A DNA stretch of 64,000 nt from Sepiola atlantica (lineage: Eukaryota; Mollusca; Cephalopoda; Sepiida; Sepiolidae): contig OY744531.1 in assembly GCA_963556195.1 (NCBI GenBank), positions 104,101,120-104,165,119 on the forward strand. The letters are read 5' to 3'. The translations under genes were made by a program, and so were the position numbers. This document shows, one piece after another, positions 42,811 through 54,235 of this stretch; the stretch's first letter is position 1; the number at the start of each line of letters is the position of its first letter. The notes beneath the pieces were generated by a model. The model was not told the origin of the DNA, did not search any database, and saw only the letters and a list, made by a program, of their open reading frames with translations.

Positions 42811-44400
42811 AACAACCCCCTTTCTAGCATTAGACATTTTTTTAAATTCTATAATTTGTTAATTTTTAAATTTTAATTATTAACTTCTCCAACCTTACAA
42901 ATAGCCATCCCAATAACATAACGTATCCTCCCCAGTACACCTAATGACTATATTAACCCATAGCACATATTGTAAATTGAGAACTAACATTACTTTTCCT
43001 ACACCTCACCGATCCTTAACCGCTCTAACCTAAACACCATAATTCCTACTCAACATCATAATTCCTATTTCTTTTTCTTCTTTTTTTTCTTTTTTCTTTT
43101 ATTTGCCAACCTTCGCACACACTCTGCCATTGCTTTTTATGCTTTTTATCTTCATCTCCCTTATATCCATGCCATCGACCCTGTATATGCTTCACTCTAC
43201 CGACAATATCTTCCTCATAGATTCCATTTCTCTCACCTTTTAACTACGCTCCCTGGTTACTCCTTCAATTGATCCATCTGCTTCCCCTTAAAATCTATTT
43301 ATAACTTCAACGCACTAGCAATGCATTTAAGTTTACATAATTCAACTCAACCCTACCCCATAATACTTATAACAGAATTCAATTGTTACAAGCAGTCTAA
43401 CATTGTTCCCAACCCTAATTTCAGTTATACATTAAGCTTTTCTTATTTAATTATACACTTAACATTTAACCAAGTGGGAATTCTTTTAAACTCTTTCGAA
43501 TATTTATACATTTAAGTCTGAAACACAAGTCTCTGTCCGATTTATCACAAATTTAAAATTTAAATCACAGATTCCCATTCACTTGAACCCTTATCTTCCC
43601 AACTGAAACCCTTTTAAACTTTCGAAATTATGTTTGTCTTTCGTTCAAACCCCGTTTTAATTACGGACCTTTTCCTCTTTTTTCAAATAATATATACACT
43701 TAATGACCTAAATTTTAACCTATGCCCAATCCCCACTCGCGTCGGATTTAGTGCCTACCAGCAATAAAACTTTATCATTAGAACCCCTCCCCCTCCCTTT
43801 TCCTTTCTAGCATCAGACATTGCTCATTCAACTAACCCTCCTACCTTCTTCCATTTATTATTTATTTTCCCTTTCCATCCCCTTCCTCATTTGGCCTCGT
43901 TTTTAACTAAATGATTTCTTCTTAGAATTGCTCCAATATTTCACTGCCAACATCAACTGTACACAATTCAACTTTAATTCCTACTCCGGCCCAGGAAGTA
44001 TTTTTTAAATCGCCCGATTTCTCATATTAATTACGATTAAGTGTGCTCCACCTACGATTTGAACTCAAAATCTCACTATTGGAGTTACTTCATTTTTAAC
44101 GCTTTTCCATGCTGCCGTCACGGAAACCCTACTTCTCCATCTAAATCTTTTTTCATTAAACACCTTATTAACGGACAATTACCAACTGGACAAACCCCAT
44201 ATCTTTTTTACACGAACTTTTTTTCACTCTCCATTTATTAATATTTTTTCAAATGTTGAATTTTGGCTTTTCCACGGCCAACTTATCTATCTATGTAATT
44301 CCTCTGATAAGATGTTGATCTTTCAAAAGCCTAGGCCTAGGGAAAGAATAATAAACATAATTTTATTACCGAATATACCTTGCATCGAACAATCGAAGTT
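42811..44400 (+). repeat. G-poor retroelement 3' region
   Basis: About 1.6 kb of C/T/A-rich, G-poor plus-strand sequence follows the endonuclease remnant. CTTTCTAGCATTAGACATT near 42825 recurs as CTTTCTAGCATCAGACATT near 43805. The end near 44300-44400 matches the 3' region at 29040-29190. It has no coding motif. Confidence 0.6.
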
Positions 44401-44454
44401 AAAATATAGCTGGACATTCGTACATGTTTATAACGCTTCTTTCATCTATCTTTA

Positions 44455-44463
44455 TATATAAAT

Positions 44464-44494
<31 letters not shown>

Positions 44495-44630
44495 AATATA
44501 TTTATATATAAATATATATAAATATATATATATGTATAAATATATATATATATAAATATATATAAATATATATATATGTATAAATATATATATATATAAA
44601 TATATATAAATATATATATATATGTATAAA

Positions 44631-44707
<77 letters not shown>
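44455..44707. repeat. (TAAATATA)n and (TA)n block
   Basis: ATAAATATATATA-type units followed by a 60-bp pure TA run. Confidence 0.97.
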
Positions 44708-44709
<2 letters not shown>

Positions 44710-44861
44710 CGTTTTTAATTAAAGTTCACCAACCGATTGAGAATGGTCGTATTATAGACGACTGAAATATTTCAGAGAACTATACAAAATTAGTTTTTGA
44801 GTTTATTTTTGCTAGTTGTTGAATTGCTTATCCTTTATTCCATTTTTATTTTTACATATAT

Positions 44862-44897
44862 AGTTATAAATATATATTTATATATATATTTATATAA

Positions 44898-44969
<72 letters not shown>
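44862..44969. repeat. (TA)n block
   Basis: ATATTTATA units leading to a pure TA run. Confidence 0.97.
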
Positions 44970-44973
<4 letters not shown>

Positions 44974-45009
44974 CTTGAAAAGGTGTGAAACAGCTGTCCG
45001 CAAATGACT

Positions 45010-45013
<4 letters not shown>

Positions 45014-45076
<63 letters not shown>
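45014..45076. repeat. (TA)n microsatellite
   Basis: About 31 TA units at the left edge of palindromic repeat FB2. Confidence 0.97.
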
Positions 45077-45078
<2 letters not shown>

Positions 45079-45390
45079 TAATTTTATTTACACAGACATG
45101 TACAAAATCTGCGACACTGGCATGTCGATGTTATCGATCAACAGTTACTATAAACTGAGATCTCATCAGGCAGAGTTAGAATCCGATCTTAACCTCATAT
45201 TCTAACTCTTCCTGATAAGATCTCAGTTTATAGTAACTCTTGATCGATAACATCGACATGCCAGTGTCGCAGATTTTGTACATGTCAGTGTAAATAAAAT
45301 TTCCATATATAAAGCTCTATTTTGATATTGAGAACTTTTTATAAACCCGGTTAAAATTCTCTGGATTACCTTCCTGTGGATATTTTTCAC
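45077..45390. mobile_element. Palindromic repeat family FB2, copy 2 (both arms)
   Basis: TTTATTTACACAGACATGTA through ATCGATCAACAGTTACTATA, AACTGAGATCTCATCAGGCA and GAGTTAGAAT is followed by its inverse, from ATTCTAACTCTTCCTGATAA to TACATGTCAGTGTAAATAAA. Each arm is about 105 bp with few mismatches. The right flank (ATAAAGCTCTATTTTGATAT, TTATAAACCCGGTTAAAATT) is the inverted counterpart of 22775-22840. Confidence 0.88.
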
Positions 45391-45411
45391 CTTGATTATT
45401 ACCATTATTAT

Positions 45412-45413
<2 letters not shown>

Positions 45414-45476
<63 letters not shown>
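45414..45476. repeat. (TA)n microsatellite
   Basis: A short (TTA) run leads into about 30 TA units. Confidence 0.97.
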
Positions 45477-45477
<1 letters not shown>

Positions 45478-45479
45478 CT

Positions 45480-46140
45480 GCCCTGGAATTGAGAATTAGT
45501 ACCGTAGGAACGTCTAATATACATTGGCCTAACATCTGATTTTGAATACATAACTAACCTATATACATTATATGCAGATTCATGCATTATATAGCCTAAA
45601 TAGTACTCACCTAGAGTAATCTTCTCCCCGATTTGGAGTTATGAAAGACCATTTGTATGGCAACATTGAAAAAAAAACCTAATTATTTATCAAATTGCCG
45701 ACATTTTCTCGAACATTTCAATATCTATACCCAGATACATAATAGAACTCTTTAGTTGGAAATATCGATCAATCAGTACGACGGGTGATTGGGTGGAGGA
45801 ACCTGTGTTTGAATGTCAAATAAATTAGACACTGGCTATTGTCTACAGAGCGCAGTGGCAACGGTTTCATTCATCTTTAACTGTGTGCCCCTTGTCAGGT
45901 CTGTAGCGGGTGATTATTAGTGGATGGGCGTCATCTCGTTTATTACAAATCAATAAAGGACAGACAGTTTATTGGCTTGAAACCAATGGCGCATGTGATT
46001 CGTAAAGATAACCAATTGAGGCAAAGTAAAATTCACTCTTCTGCCGTAGTTCTATCGATGATATAATTGAATTGTGCAGATATAAGAATCATCTTTTCGG
46101 TGAAGAGATATCAAACAAGTCGACTAAATGACAGTCAGTA
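45480..46140. other. Unassigned sequence
   Basis: Nothing recognised with confidence. The left edge of the satellite shares TAAATGACAG and AGTAGGATTTG with 48050-48070. Confidence 0.45.
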
Positions 46141-47235
46141 AGTAGGATTTGAACAAAGCTAAATTGAATGAGATTTTAAAAGCAAGTGTCGAATTAAAAC
46201 AGCTACGTTTTCGTAAATATTTTCAAGTTTATAAGCGACATATGTTTTCGTTATCAAAAGTTATGAACTATGTTATAAATACCAGTGTATTATTCTTTAT
46301 ACAACGATTAGACATCACAGAACATTTAGAAGTTAATGTCTATAAATGAGATTTTAGAAGCAAGTGTAGAATTTAAACAGCTACGTTTTTTGTAAATAAT
46401 TTCAAGTTTATAAGCGACATATGTTTTCGTTATCAAAAGTTATGAACTATGTTATAAATACCAGTGTATCATTCTTTATACAACGATTAGACATTACAGA
46501 ACATTTAGAAGTTAATGTCTATAAATGAGATTTTAGAAGCAAGTGTAGAATTTAAACAGCTACGTTTTTTGTAAATAATTTCAAGTTTATAAGCGACATA
46601 TGTTTTCGTTATCAAAAGTTATGAACTATGTTATAAATACCAGTGTATCATTCTTTATACAACGATTAGACATCACAGAACATTTAGAAGTTAATGTCTA
46701 TAAATGAGATTTTAGAAGCAAGTGTCGAATTAAAACAGCTACGTTTTCGTAAATATTTTCAAGTTTATAAGCGACATATATTTTCGTTATCAAAAGTTAT
46801 AAACTATGTTATTAATAGTAGTGTATCATTCTTTATACAACGATTAGACATTACGGAACATTTAGAAGTTAATGTCTATGAATAAGATTTTAGAAGCAGG
46901 TGTAGAATTAAAAAAAAGGTACGTTTTCGTAAATATGATCAAGTTTATAAGCGACATATATTTTCGTTATCAAAAGTTATGAACTATGTTATAAATACCA
47001 GTGTATCATTCTTTATACAACGATTTGACATTACGGAACATTTAGAAGTTAATGTCTATAAATGAGATTTCAAAAGCAAGTGTCGAATTAAAACAGCTAC
47101 GTTTTTTGCAAATATTTTCAAGTTTATAAGCGACATGTATTTTCGTTATCAAAGGTTTTTAACTATGTTATGAATACCAGTATATCATTGTTTAAACAAC
47201 GATTGGACATTAGGGAACATTAAGATTTTAATGTC
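46141..47235 (+). repeat. Coding-like satellite, 178-180-bp unit, six copies
   Basis: Units start near 46170, 46348, 46527, 46706, 46884 and 47064. Copies 1 and 4 are open for about 60 codons and encode near-identical peptides. These include ASVELKQLRFRKYFQVYKRH, then a variable residue and FSLSKV, and RLDITEHLEVNVY. The peptide is basic and rich in Leu, Phe and Tyr. No domain was recognised. Copies 2 and 3 are broken by a TTTTTTGTAAATAATTT change, and copies 5 and 6 are diverged. Units of 178-179 bp shift the frame between copies. Confidence 0.85.
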
Positions 47236-47554
47236 TAAAATCCTATATAGGCGTTCTCATCGATTCATGTGCGTGAAAAGTAAATTCGTATGAATTTGCG
47301 TCACTTTTTTAGGGCCGGCTTCATTCCGTTGTTAGAATTAGTTTTTACGACAATTTCTTAAATCAGTTGCTTCTAAGAGGGGTCACGTGAACGTTTACAA
47401 CATTCATAAGTATAAAGTTGTACTATGGAACGGACTGGAATCGAACTTGGTATACTCAGATCGTCAGTCCGTATCGTTATCTATGTTACCACCGCCAGCT
47501 TTTGTGCGTTAAACCTATATACTAATCACACTCTTCATCTGAAGGCCTTGCAGA
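47236..47554 (-). other. Unassigned sequence containing a tRNA-like SINE head (47420-47510)
   Basis: On the minus strand GGCGGTGGTAACATAGATAA (A-box-like) is followed by AAGTTCGATTCCAG (B box), about 45 bp apart. The rest is unassigned. Confidence 0.45.
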
Positions 47555-48018
47555 GCCATGCTATGGTTTGGTAGTTTTGTTTTACGGCATATCAACCCTT
47601 TTTGGGTTATTTAATGCCGAATCTGGTCTTGTTTTCTTCTCTTTTTTGTTTCTTTCCCCTTTTAATATCTGTTTCTATTTTACCCATAGTTGGGACCCTA
47701 ACAGGTACTACCACTCCGGGTCAGGGTGGACCTGGGAGCAATGGTAATTAAGAGGAGGCTCCACATTCCCCAAAGTCCGTAACCCGGATCTCACCATCGG
47801 ATGTAGTTTAAGGTCATATCCAGGACCGGGAGTAGGGTAGGAAAAATAAAAATAAAAAAGGGGAGGGAGAAAGGGAGAGGAGCTGTTGTTTTTGTTTTTG
47901 GTTTTGTAGAACATAATTAAGTTTTACAAACAAAAAAAACAAAAAAACGTCAATGTAGGTGAATTTCGTCTCAGGGAGCCACAGGGCAGCCTGATCTGGT
48001 ATCACCAGGCCATGCTAT
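47555..48018. mobile_element. Retroposon-like insertion with 10-bp target duplications
   Basis: GCCATGCTAT is present at 47555-47564 and 48009-48018 and bounds 444 bp. The insert contains a pyrimidine-rich segment, a GC-rich body (ACCACTCCGGGTCAGGGTGG, CCAGGACCGGGAGTAGGG) and a G/A then T/A-rich segment. The perfect direct repeats suggest one insertion event. The class is unknown; pol III boxes were not clear. Confidence 0.5.
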
Positions 48019-48048
48019 CAGTTAATAAATGCGTAAGTAATTGGCTAA

Positions 48049-48160
48049 ATGACAGCCAATTAGTAGGATTTGGATGAGATGAAATTAAATTAGATTTCAG
48101 AAGAAAGTATAGAATTAAAATTGCTACATGTTCTTAGAAGTGTCCATGTTTATAACTCCA
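48049..48160 (+). repeat. Isolated diverged unit of the 178-bp satellite
   Basis: TAAATGACAGCCAATTAGTA, GGATTTGGATGAGATG, AGATTTCAGAAGAAAGTATA and GAATTAAAATTGCTACATGT follow 46130-46210 in the same order, and GTTTATAA follows. This single copy lies to the right of the retroposon-like insertion. Confidence 0.65.
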
Positions 48161-48240
48161 GCTCCAGCATGTATGTCAATTTGAACGCAAAGTACTGAAT
48201 TCCCGCCTGTGCGTTAGGAGGTAGAATCGGATGTATATTG

Positions 48241-48335
48241 TATTTCTTAAATTTTGGTTAGGGTTAGGATTTTGTTGCAATATCCAGAAAAGTCTGTATT
48301 TCTTAAATTTTGGTTAGGGTTAAGGTTATTTCGGG
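48241..48335. repeat. Tandem duplication of about 60 bp with TTAGGG-like core
   Basis: GTATTTCTTAAATTTTGGTT followed by AGGGTTAGG or AGGGTTAAGG occurs twice, at about 48239 and 48296. Confidence 0.85.
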
Positions 48336-48339
48336 TGCA

Positions 48340-48970
48340 TCCTTGTTTGTGTACAGTACTTTGTTTATTAGTTTATTGCGACTGTTGTTTGTCCCGCTGT
48401 GTTCAAAAGAATCTGAACCTATCTTTGCTTCCTTGGTACTGTTTGTTTTTCGTCCCCTCAAGTGAACGAAGGCGGTGTCGGCAACTTCTGTCATCACCAG
48501 ATCGTACTACGTTTTCTGTTTTCCTCTAGCCAACTTACCAGAAAATTGCTTTAAATAGTATACAGAAACTAGATTATCCACTAATAGACTAGCAGCCTAT
48601 CAGAAAACAAGAATAGACTTAACCATCTAATGATAACGGAACGTCCCAGGCTTCTTATTAACCAACTTTCCAGGCTTCTGTCTCAGTCTTTTTAATTATA
48701 GCTCAACTGGTCAGACAGCTCAGAACTGACTACTGAATGGAATACTTCAATAGTCGTCAGTTTTATAGACCAAGTCAAAGGTGCATGATTGGCGTAATAT
48801 GTACCGTCGCGGACTGTAGAATCGCTCATGTAAAGTTCAAATCAATTCTGATACATTGTGACCGATTACACCGACATCAAAACAGGACTAATTCTATTTT
48901 ATAACATTTTTAATTTAATTACATGTTTGTCTTTTTTTTTTCATTTACGATGTTAATAACCGAGAGAGCC
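48340..48970. other. Unassigned sequence
   Basis: A weak tRNA-like A box (TAGCTCAACTGGTCAGACAG) lies near 48700. No gene is supported. Confidence 0.4.
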
Positions 48971-48975
48971 TAAGA

Positions 48976-49133
48976 AAATAGGGGCACGTCAAATCAGACA
49001 GAACTGGCCTGTGAAATATGTGAGTAATATTCGCAATTGTATACTATGGTATCCAAATACCATAGTCTGCATTTGCGAATATTACTCACATATTTCGAAC
49101 GCCACTTCTGTCTTATTTGACGCGTCCCTATTT
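48976..49133. mobile_element. Foldback element, 158 bp, near-perfect palindrome
   Basis: AAAATAGGGGCACGTCAAAT on the left is inverted as ATTTGACGCGTCCCTATTT on the right. The symmetry continues through GTGAGTAATATTCGCAA to a centre at ACTATGGTATCCAAATACCATAGT. Almost no unpaired loop remains. Confidence 0.88.
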
Positions 49134-49610
49134 ACTAAAAAGTTTATGAATATTCAGATAATATTTTAAACTTGTAGCGCGTAGAAGGATTATTACTTTG
49201 TTGGTGACATTTTCGGACGAATCTGACAGTTTCTATCTCCAGACAGACGAAGATGATAACATTGGCTAATATACTGCTACATGGCTTAAAGATTTCGGCA
49301 AAGTTCATGTCAAGAAGCAACGCTACATACCTGTGCGCACATCTTTTTAATATATTCTAACTTATCACACATTTACGATTCTTGATAGCTTAACTCGATG
49401 TTCAAGTAGGTGCAGAAGATGACTTTGTGGTCAGCTAGTGTACAATTTTGGAAATATTCAATTTATTGCATAGGTTACCGATGTAAGATAGCATATAGTT
49501 GAAATGAAACCAATTCTATGCCAATATTAAAGTTAGATTCACAGATATTCCTTAAAACCTTCCTCTCATGAATAAATCATTTCAATATTTGATACACACT
49601 TCTCAGCATA
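49134..49610. other. Unassigned sequence
   Basis: Nothing recognised. Confidence 0.5.

Positions 49611-49613
<3 letters not shown>

Positions 49614-49681
<68 letters not shown>
49614..49681. repeat. (TA)n microsatellite
   Basis: About 33 TA units. Confidence 0.97.
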
Positions 49682-50045
49682 GTATTACGCGCATTCGAAT
49701 CAAATCTATCGCCAAAACACACAATTTAATTTCACATTAACGACGCTGAAACATAAATGATTTACGCTAAAATAATACTTCGATGAACGATACGCTTCAG
49801 AAATGAACCGTTTAACAATGAATTCAAACGTCATGCCTCTCTGTTGTTTTAATTTAAAGTCGCTGAAGATTCTTTATAAGCTATAGCCGACTTTTAAAAG
49901 TTTAAAATTTCAGTCCATCTGGATGAAACCACGGTACGTCTCTGAAATATGTAAAGTATATTTTTTTTAATAACCAATTCCTATGTAACTGTCACTGTTT
50001 TGTGATAAGTCACTTTATTGATTTATTTTCAACATAACCTGACGC
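49682..50045. other. Unassigned sequence
   Basis: Nothing recognised. Confidence 0.5.
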
Positions 50046-50046
50046 A

Positions 50047-50372
50047 CTATATATATATATATATATATATACATATATATACATATATATACATATACAC
50101 ATCTATATATATATATATATATATATACATATATATACATACATATATATATACATGCATATATATATACATACATATATATACATATACCTATCTATCT
50201 ATATATATATATACATACATATATATATACATATATATACATATATATATATATACATATATATATATAGATATATATATACATAGAGTGAGAGGAAAAT
50301 ATATGTTCTAGTGTGTGTATATATATACATACATATATATACATATGCATATATATATATACATATATACAT
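50047..50372. repeat. (TATACA)n/(TA)n block
   Basis: TATACATATA-type units, ending next to R2 copy 2. Confidence 0.96.
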
Positions 50373-50377
50373 ATACA

Positions 50378-50572
50378 TTTAGCCTGACGATCCCCCCCCC
50401 GGGGATGAAACACGGGAGCCTCTGTGTAGCTTGATTGCCATATATATTTTCACTGCCAACTACCTAGCTCTACTTACGTATCGAGCACTGTTGAAGTAAA
50501 TACTGAAAACTGATACATAAAAAATTATATCTCCTTATAATATTTTATGTGGATACATGAAGTACTAATACA
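50378..50572 (+). repeat. Dispersed repeat family R2, copy 2
   Basis: Nearly identical to 24012-24207, from CATTTAGCCTGACGATCCCC to GATACATGAAGTACTAATAC. The C-run near its start is longer here. Confidence 0.9.
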
Positions 50573-50950
50573 TATATATATATGTATATATACATATATA
50601 CATATATATCGATATATACATATACATACATATATATATACATATACATATGTATATACATATATATACACGTATATATACATATATATATACATATATA
50701 TACGTATATATACATATATATAGGTATATATACATATATATATACGTATATATACATATATATACGTATATATACATATGTATATATACATATGTATATA
50801 TACATATGTATATATACGTATATATACATATATATATACGTATAGATACACATATATATACGTATATATACGTATATATACGTATATATACATATATATA
50901 TACGTATATATACATATGTATATATATATACGTATATATATACATATATA
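50573..50950. repeat. (TATATACGTA)n / (TATACATATG) block
   Basis: Self-complementary ACGTATATAT and CATATGTATA units. The array could itself fold. Confidence 0.96.
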
Positions 50951-50951
50951 C

Positions 50952-51325
50952 ACGTACGGAACAAAAACAATAAATCGAATACGAAATATGACTTACTATT
51001 TATTTTTCCTAAAATTATTTTTTACATAACAGCAAGAGTGTTATTAGCCGTTTGTGTGATGTCCGGATGATTAAAAAATCATTATTTAATATTTCGGGAA
51101 AAGAAACTCTCTGCATAGTCGGGAAATTCTTCTTGTATTGATTATTTTTTACAAAGGGAAGTTTCTTTTCCCGAAATATAAAATAATGATTTTTTAATCA
51201 TCCGGACATCACACAAACAGCTAATAACACTCTTGCTGTTATGTAAAAAAATGATTTTAGGTAAAATAAATAGTAAGTCATATTTCGTATTCGATTTATT
51301 GTTTTTGTTCCTTACAACTTGCATC
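50952..51325. mobile_element. Foldback family FB3, full palindrome (about 374 bp)
   Basis: The left arm runs from GGAACAAAAACAATAAATCG through TTACATAACAGCAAGAGTGT, GTGTGATGTCCGGATGATTA and TTTCGGGAAAAGAAACT. It is inverted from about 51165 to 51314, ending CGATTTATTGTTTTTGTTCC. The arms are about 155 bp around a loop of about 50 bp. A single arm is present at 28022-28210. Confidence 0.9.
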
Positions 51326-51615
51326 TTACGCGGTATGATTTTTTAATATAATATAAGATAAAAGGTATATTTTTAGGTAATTGAACCAATAGTGAAATGG
51401 TTCAAGCTCAATATACGAGATAAAGCAATTATAAAGATAAATGAAGGAAGAGAGATAAAGATGTACGGATGACAAATCTATTTCATTTTCGATTGTTAAA
51501 TGCAAGGTGTACTCGGTAAAAACATGTTTATTTTTCTTTCCTTAAGCCAGACCTCAAATTTGTTTAATCTTACCACCTGATGAATTACATAGATGGATAA
51601 GTTATCAAAGGAATA
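51326..51615. other. Unassigned sequence
   Basis: Nothing recognised. Confidence 0.5.
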
Positions 51616-51619
51616 GACG

Positions 51620-51635
51620 ATATATATATATATAG

Positions 51636-51730
<95 letters not shown>
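51620..51730. repeat. (TA)n block
   Basis: TA units with a few AGATAT and ACATAT interruptions, left edge of R7 copy 2. Confidence 0.97.
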
Positions 51731-51733
<3 letters not shown>

Positions 51734-51769
51734 TGCTATTCCCCGGCCAACTTATCCATCATATTACAT

Positions 51770-52165
51770 AAATTAATTGTTCATTTAAATTGCACGATTG
51801 TTGATTTTCAAAATATTTCACTTAAATACATTCTCATACGTGCTTCAAAGATGTTGTCAATTTCCTTACATAAAAAGCGCCAATCTGCGCATAACATCGC
51901 CAGGACTACACTTATCCTAACGTCTTTTAGATCTTGACGTCTATTTTTTCTCATATCGTGATTCGACCCCTCGGCGTTTAAATGAGGAGGAAAGAAAAGA
52001 AAAAAATACTATAAGACAGTCTCGCCTGACAAAGTAGGTTTACAACGAAAGCTTGCAAACAAGAATTAAATAAATATTTTTTTCATTTAAATTTCACGGT
52101 TGTTGATTTTCAAAATATTTCACTTAAATACATTCTCATACGTGCTTCAAAGATGTTGTCAATTT

Positions 52166-52172
<7 letters not shown>
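51770..52172 (+). repeat. Dispersed repeat R7, copy 2 (one full unit and part of a second)
   Basis: Unit 1 (51776 to about 52080) matches 30738-31050. TTTCATTTAAATTTCACGGT, TTGATTTTCAAAATATTTCA, CTTAAATACATTCTCATACG and GTGCTTCAAAGATGTTGTCA then restart at about 52082. The period is about 305 bp. A (TA)n tract truncates the second unit. Confidence 0.85.
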
Positions 52173-52214
<42 letters not shown>

Positions 52215-52222
52215 TATATATA
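52171..52222. repeat. (TA)n microsatellite
   Basis: TA tract joining R7 to the C-rich retroelement tail. Confidence 0.96.
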
Positions 52223-52224
52223 CC

Positions 52225-52608
52225 TATACACCAAAAACACATAGCCACCACCCTCCTCTCCTATTTCCCTCGCCCCTCAAAATTCATGCTACACCTCACC
52301 ACGACAAAAACCTCAGCACCCCATTCCCTCTCTCCAACCCTAAGATAAATTCACTAACACTCCCACCCCTCCCCTTTTTCACTCACAGCCATCCACATTC
52401 ATTTAACTCCCTGCCACCGACTTATCTCAGCCCGGACCTTTGTTCTGCGCTCCCAGTAGTGGCTACTACTTCTTCTCATTAACCATTTATATCAACCCAA
52501 TATTTCTATGTACTTGCATGACATTTTTCTTTCGTCCTGGGGAAGTCTTACAAATAAAGACGAAACGTTGATGAATACATAAAAAAACATCTTTTGGTTT
52601 TTCCTTTC

Positions 52609-52612
<4 letters not shown>
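52225..52612 (+). repeat. C-rich retroelement 3' tail with GACGAAACGTTGATG motif
   Basis: G-poor, C-rich sequence (CACCACCCTCCTCTCCTATT) leads to GTCCTGGGGAAGTCTTACAA, then AGACGAAACGTTGATGAATA and a (TA)n tract. An inverted, diverged counterpart lies at 54236-54420. The composition is like the tail at 42.8-44.3 kb. A Penelope-type origin is inferred, not shown. Confidence 0.45.

Positions 52613-52672
<60 letters not shown>
52613..52672. repeat. (TA)n microsatellite
   Basis: About 28 TA units after the retroelement tail. Confidence 0.97.
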
Positions 52673-52674
<2 letters not shown>

Positions 52675-52680
<6 letters not shown>

Positions 52681-53150
52681 TTCTATTTAAACAACGGATT
52701 ACGATATATCTGCCACTTCAACAATCCAATGAGAATATATATAATTACTAAATACATATTGTAGATATTAGTCGCTCCGATGTATCAGGTTACTCGTAAA
52801 ACTCATCTCCCATCTCCGTCGACCCAGGGCAGCGTTAACCGAGCTTCAGTTTAAAGTGTTCCCCCAGTAAATACGCCATCCTGATCTATCCAGAAGAGAG
52901 AGATGAAGGCGCTGCTGGCGACACATTTGCAAGTCTACTGATGTGTGGTTTTGTATGCGGTAACAAGTGGGAAAGATGGAGGGGACAGTGTGAGGGTTGA
53001 GTTGTCATGGTAATGAGCAGAGAGCCGAGTATGTTAACACCGATAATGACGTCATTTCAGCTTCAAGGAGATTAATTCTGATAACAGCGTACACTCAAAT
53101 TACTTATCTTACATTAAGTAGACATGCAACGAAGTAAAAACTCAGATACG
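52675..53150. other. Unassigned, relatively GC-rich sequence
   Basis: Among the least repetitive stretches in this half of the window. Includes a CRE-like TGACGTCA at about 53047. No open frame of note. Confidence 0.45.
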
Positions 53151-53151
53151 A

Positions 53152-53212
53152 ATATATATATATATATTTATATATATACATACATATATATATATATATA
53201 TTTATATATATT

Positions 53213-53243
<31 letters not shown>

Positions 53244-53260
53244 ATTTACATATATATATT

Positions 53261-53295
<35 letters not shown>

Positions 53296-53310
53296 ATATT
53301 TACATATATA

Positions 53311-53351
<41 letters not shown>
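53152..53351. repeat. (TA)n/(TTTATA) block
   Basis: Pure TA runs separated by TTTATA and TTACATA. Confidence 0.97.
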
Positions 53352-53354
<3 letters not shown>

Positions 53355-53598
53355 GGTATGTGTGCATGTTATATATTTATATAACAGACTCCATTCCTAG
53401 ACTAATTACCCAATCATTATGGATTCTTAAACACAACTGCTAAGAAACATGAATCGTAATGTTGGCAATATTTAGTTTAATTTTGTTTTATCTAAATGGG
53501 GTAAAAGAAGTGGAAGTCTTATATATATAATATAATTTATGTTTCTTTGAAGTATCTCAAAGCGTTGATAGGAGACATAATATAGACACAATATTTAC
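53352..53598. other. Unassigned sequence
   Basis: Nothing recognised. Confidence 0.5.
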
Positions 53599-53644
53599 AC
53601 ACACATATATATACATATATATATATATACATACATATATATAT

Positions 53645-53824
53645 ATATAACTAGATAAAGTTAAATAATAAAATAAGGTGCGAATCAAATTTTATTAGAA
53701 TTCAATGTTCAAGCAAAGTACTTTAAAGTCCTTGGCTCATGAGTTTTCAAAGAAAATCTTCTCATCGGAGGACCATTACCGCAATGACATTACTGCAGAT
53801 CAGAATGCTAAGCCGTTCAATTTG

Positions 53825-53828
<4 letters not shown>
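53645..53828 (+). repeat. Dispersed repeat R5, copy 1
   Basis: AATAAGGTGCGAATCAAATT matches the minus strand of 29640-29665. TGGCTCATGAGTTTTCAAAG to CATTACCGCAATGACATTA matches 41085-41143. TA-rich tracts border both sides. Confidence 0.75.
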
Positions 53829-53883
<55 letters not shown>

Positions 53884-53953
53884 CATATTTATGTATATAC
53901 ATATATGTATTCACATATATATTTATATATATATGGACTTATATGTATATTGA

Positions 53954-54009
<56 letters not shown>

Positions 54010-54010
54010 C
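53828..54010. repeat. (TA)n/(TACATA) block
   Basis: Two pure TA runs with a TATGTATATACATA segment between. Confidence 0.96.
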
Positions 54011-54110
54011 TGTTTCAAATGTCGAACACAGAGCGTTAAAAAATATTGAATGATAGAAAATTTTAGAATAAAGAAATTTTTTTTTGCTTTAACTACCACC
54101 CATGCAGGAG

Positions 54111-54113
<3 letters not shown>

Positions 54114-54185
<72 letters not shown>
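54114..54185. repeat. (TA)n microsatellite
   Basis: About 35 TA units; left edge of the inverted retroelement tail. Confidence 0.97.
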
Positions 54186-54189
<4 letters not shown>

Positions 54190-54235
54190 AGGAATGGAAA
54201 TAATGTTCCGACATAATGAAAAATGAAAAAAACAG

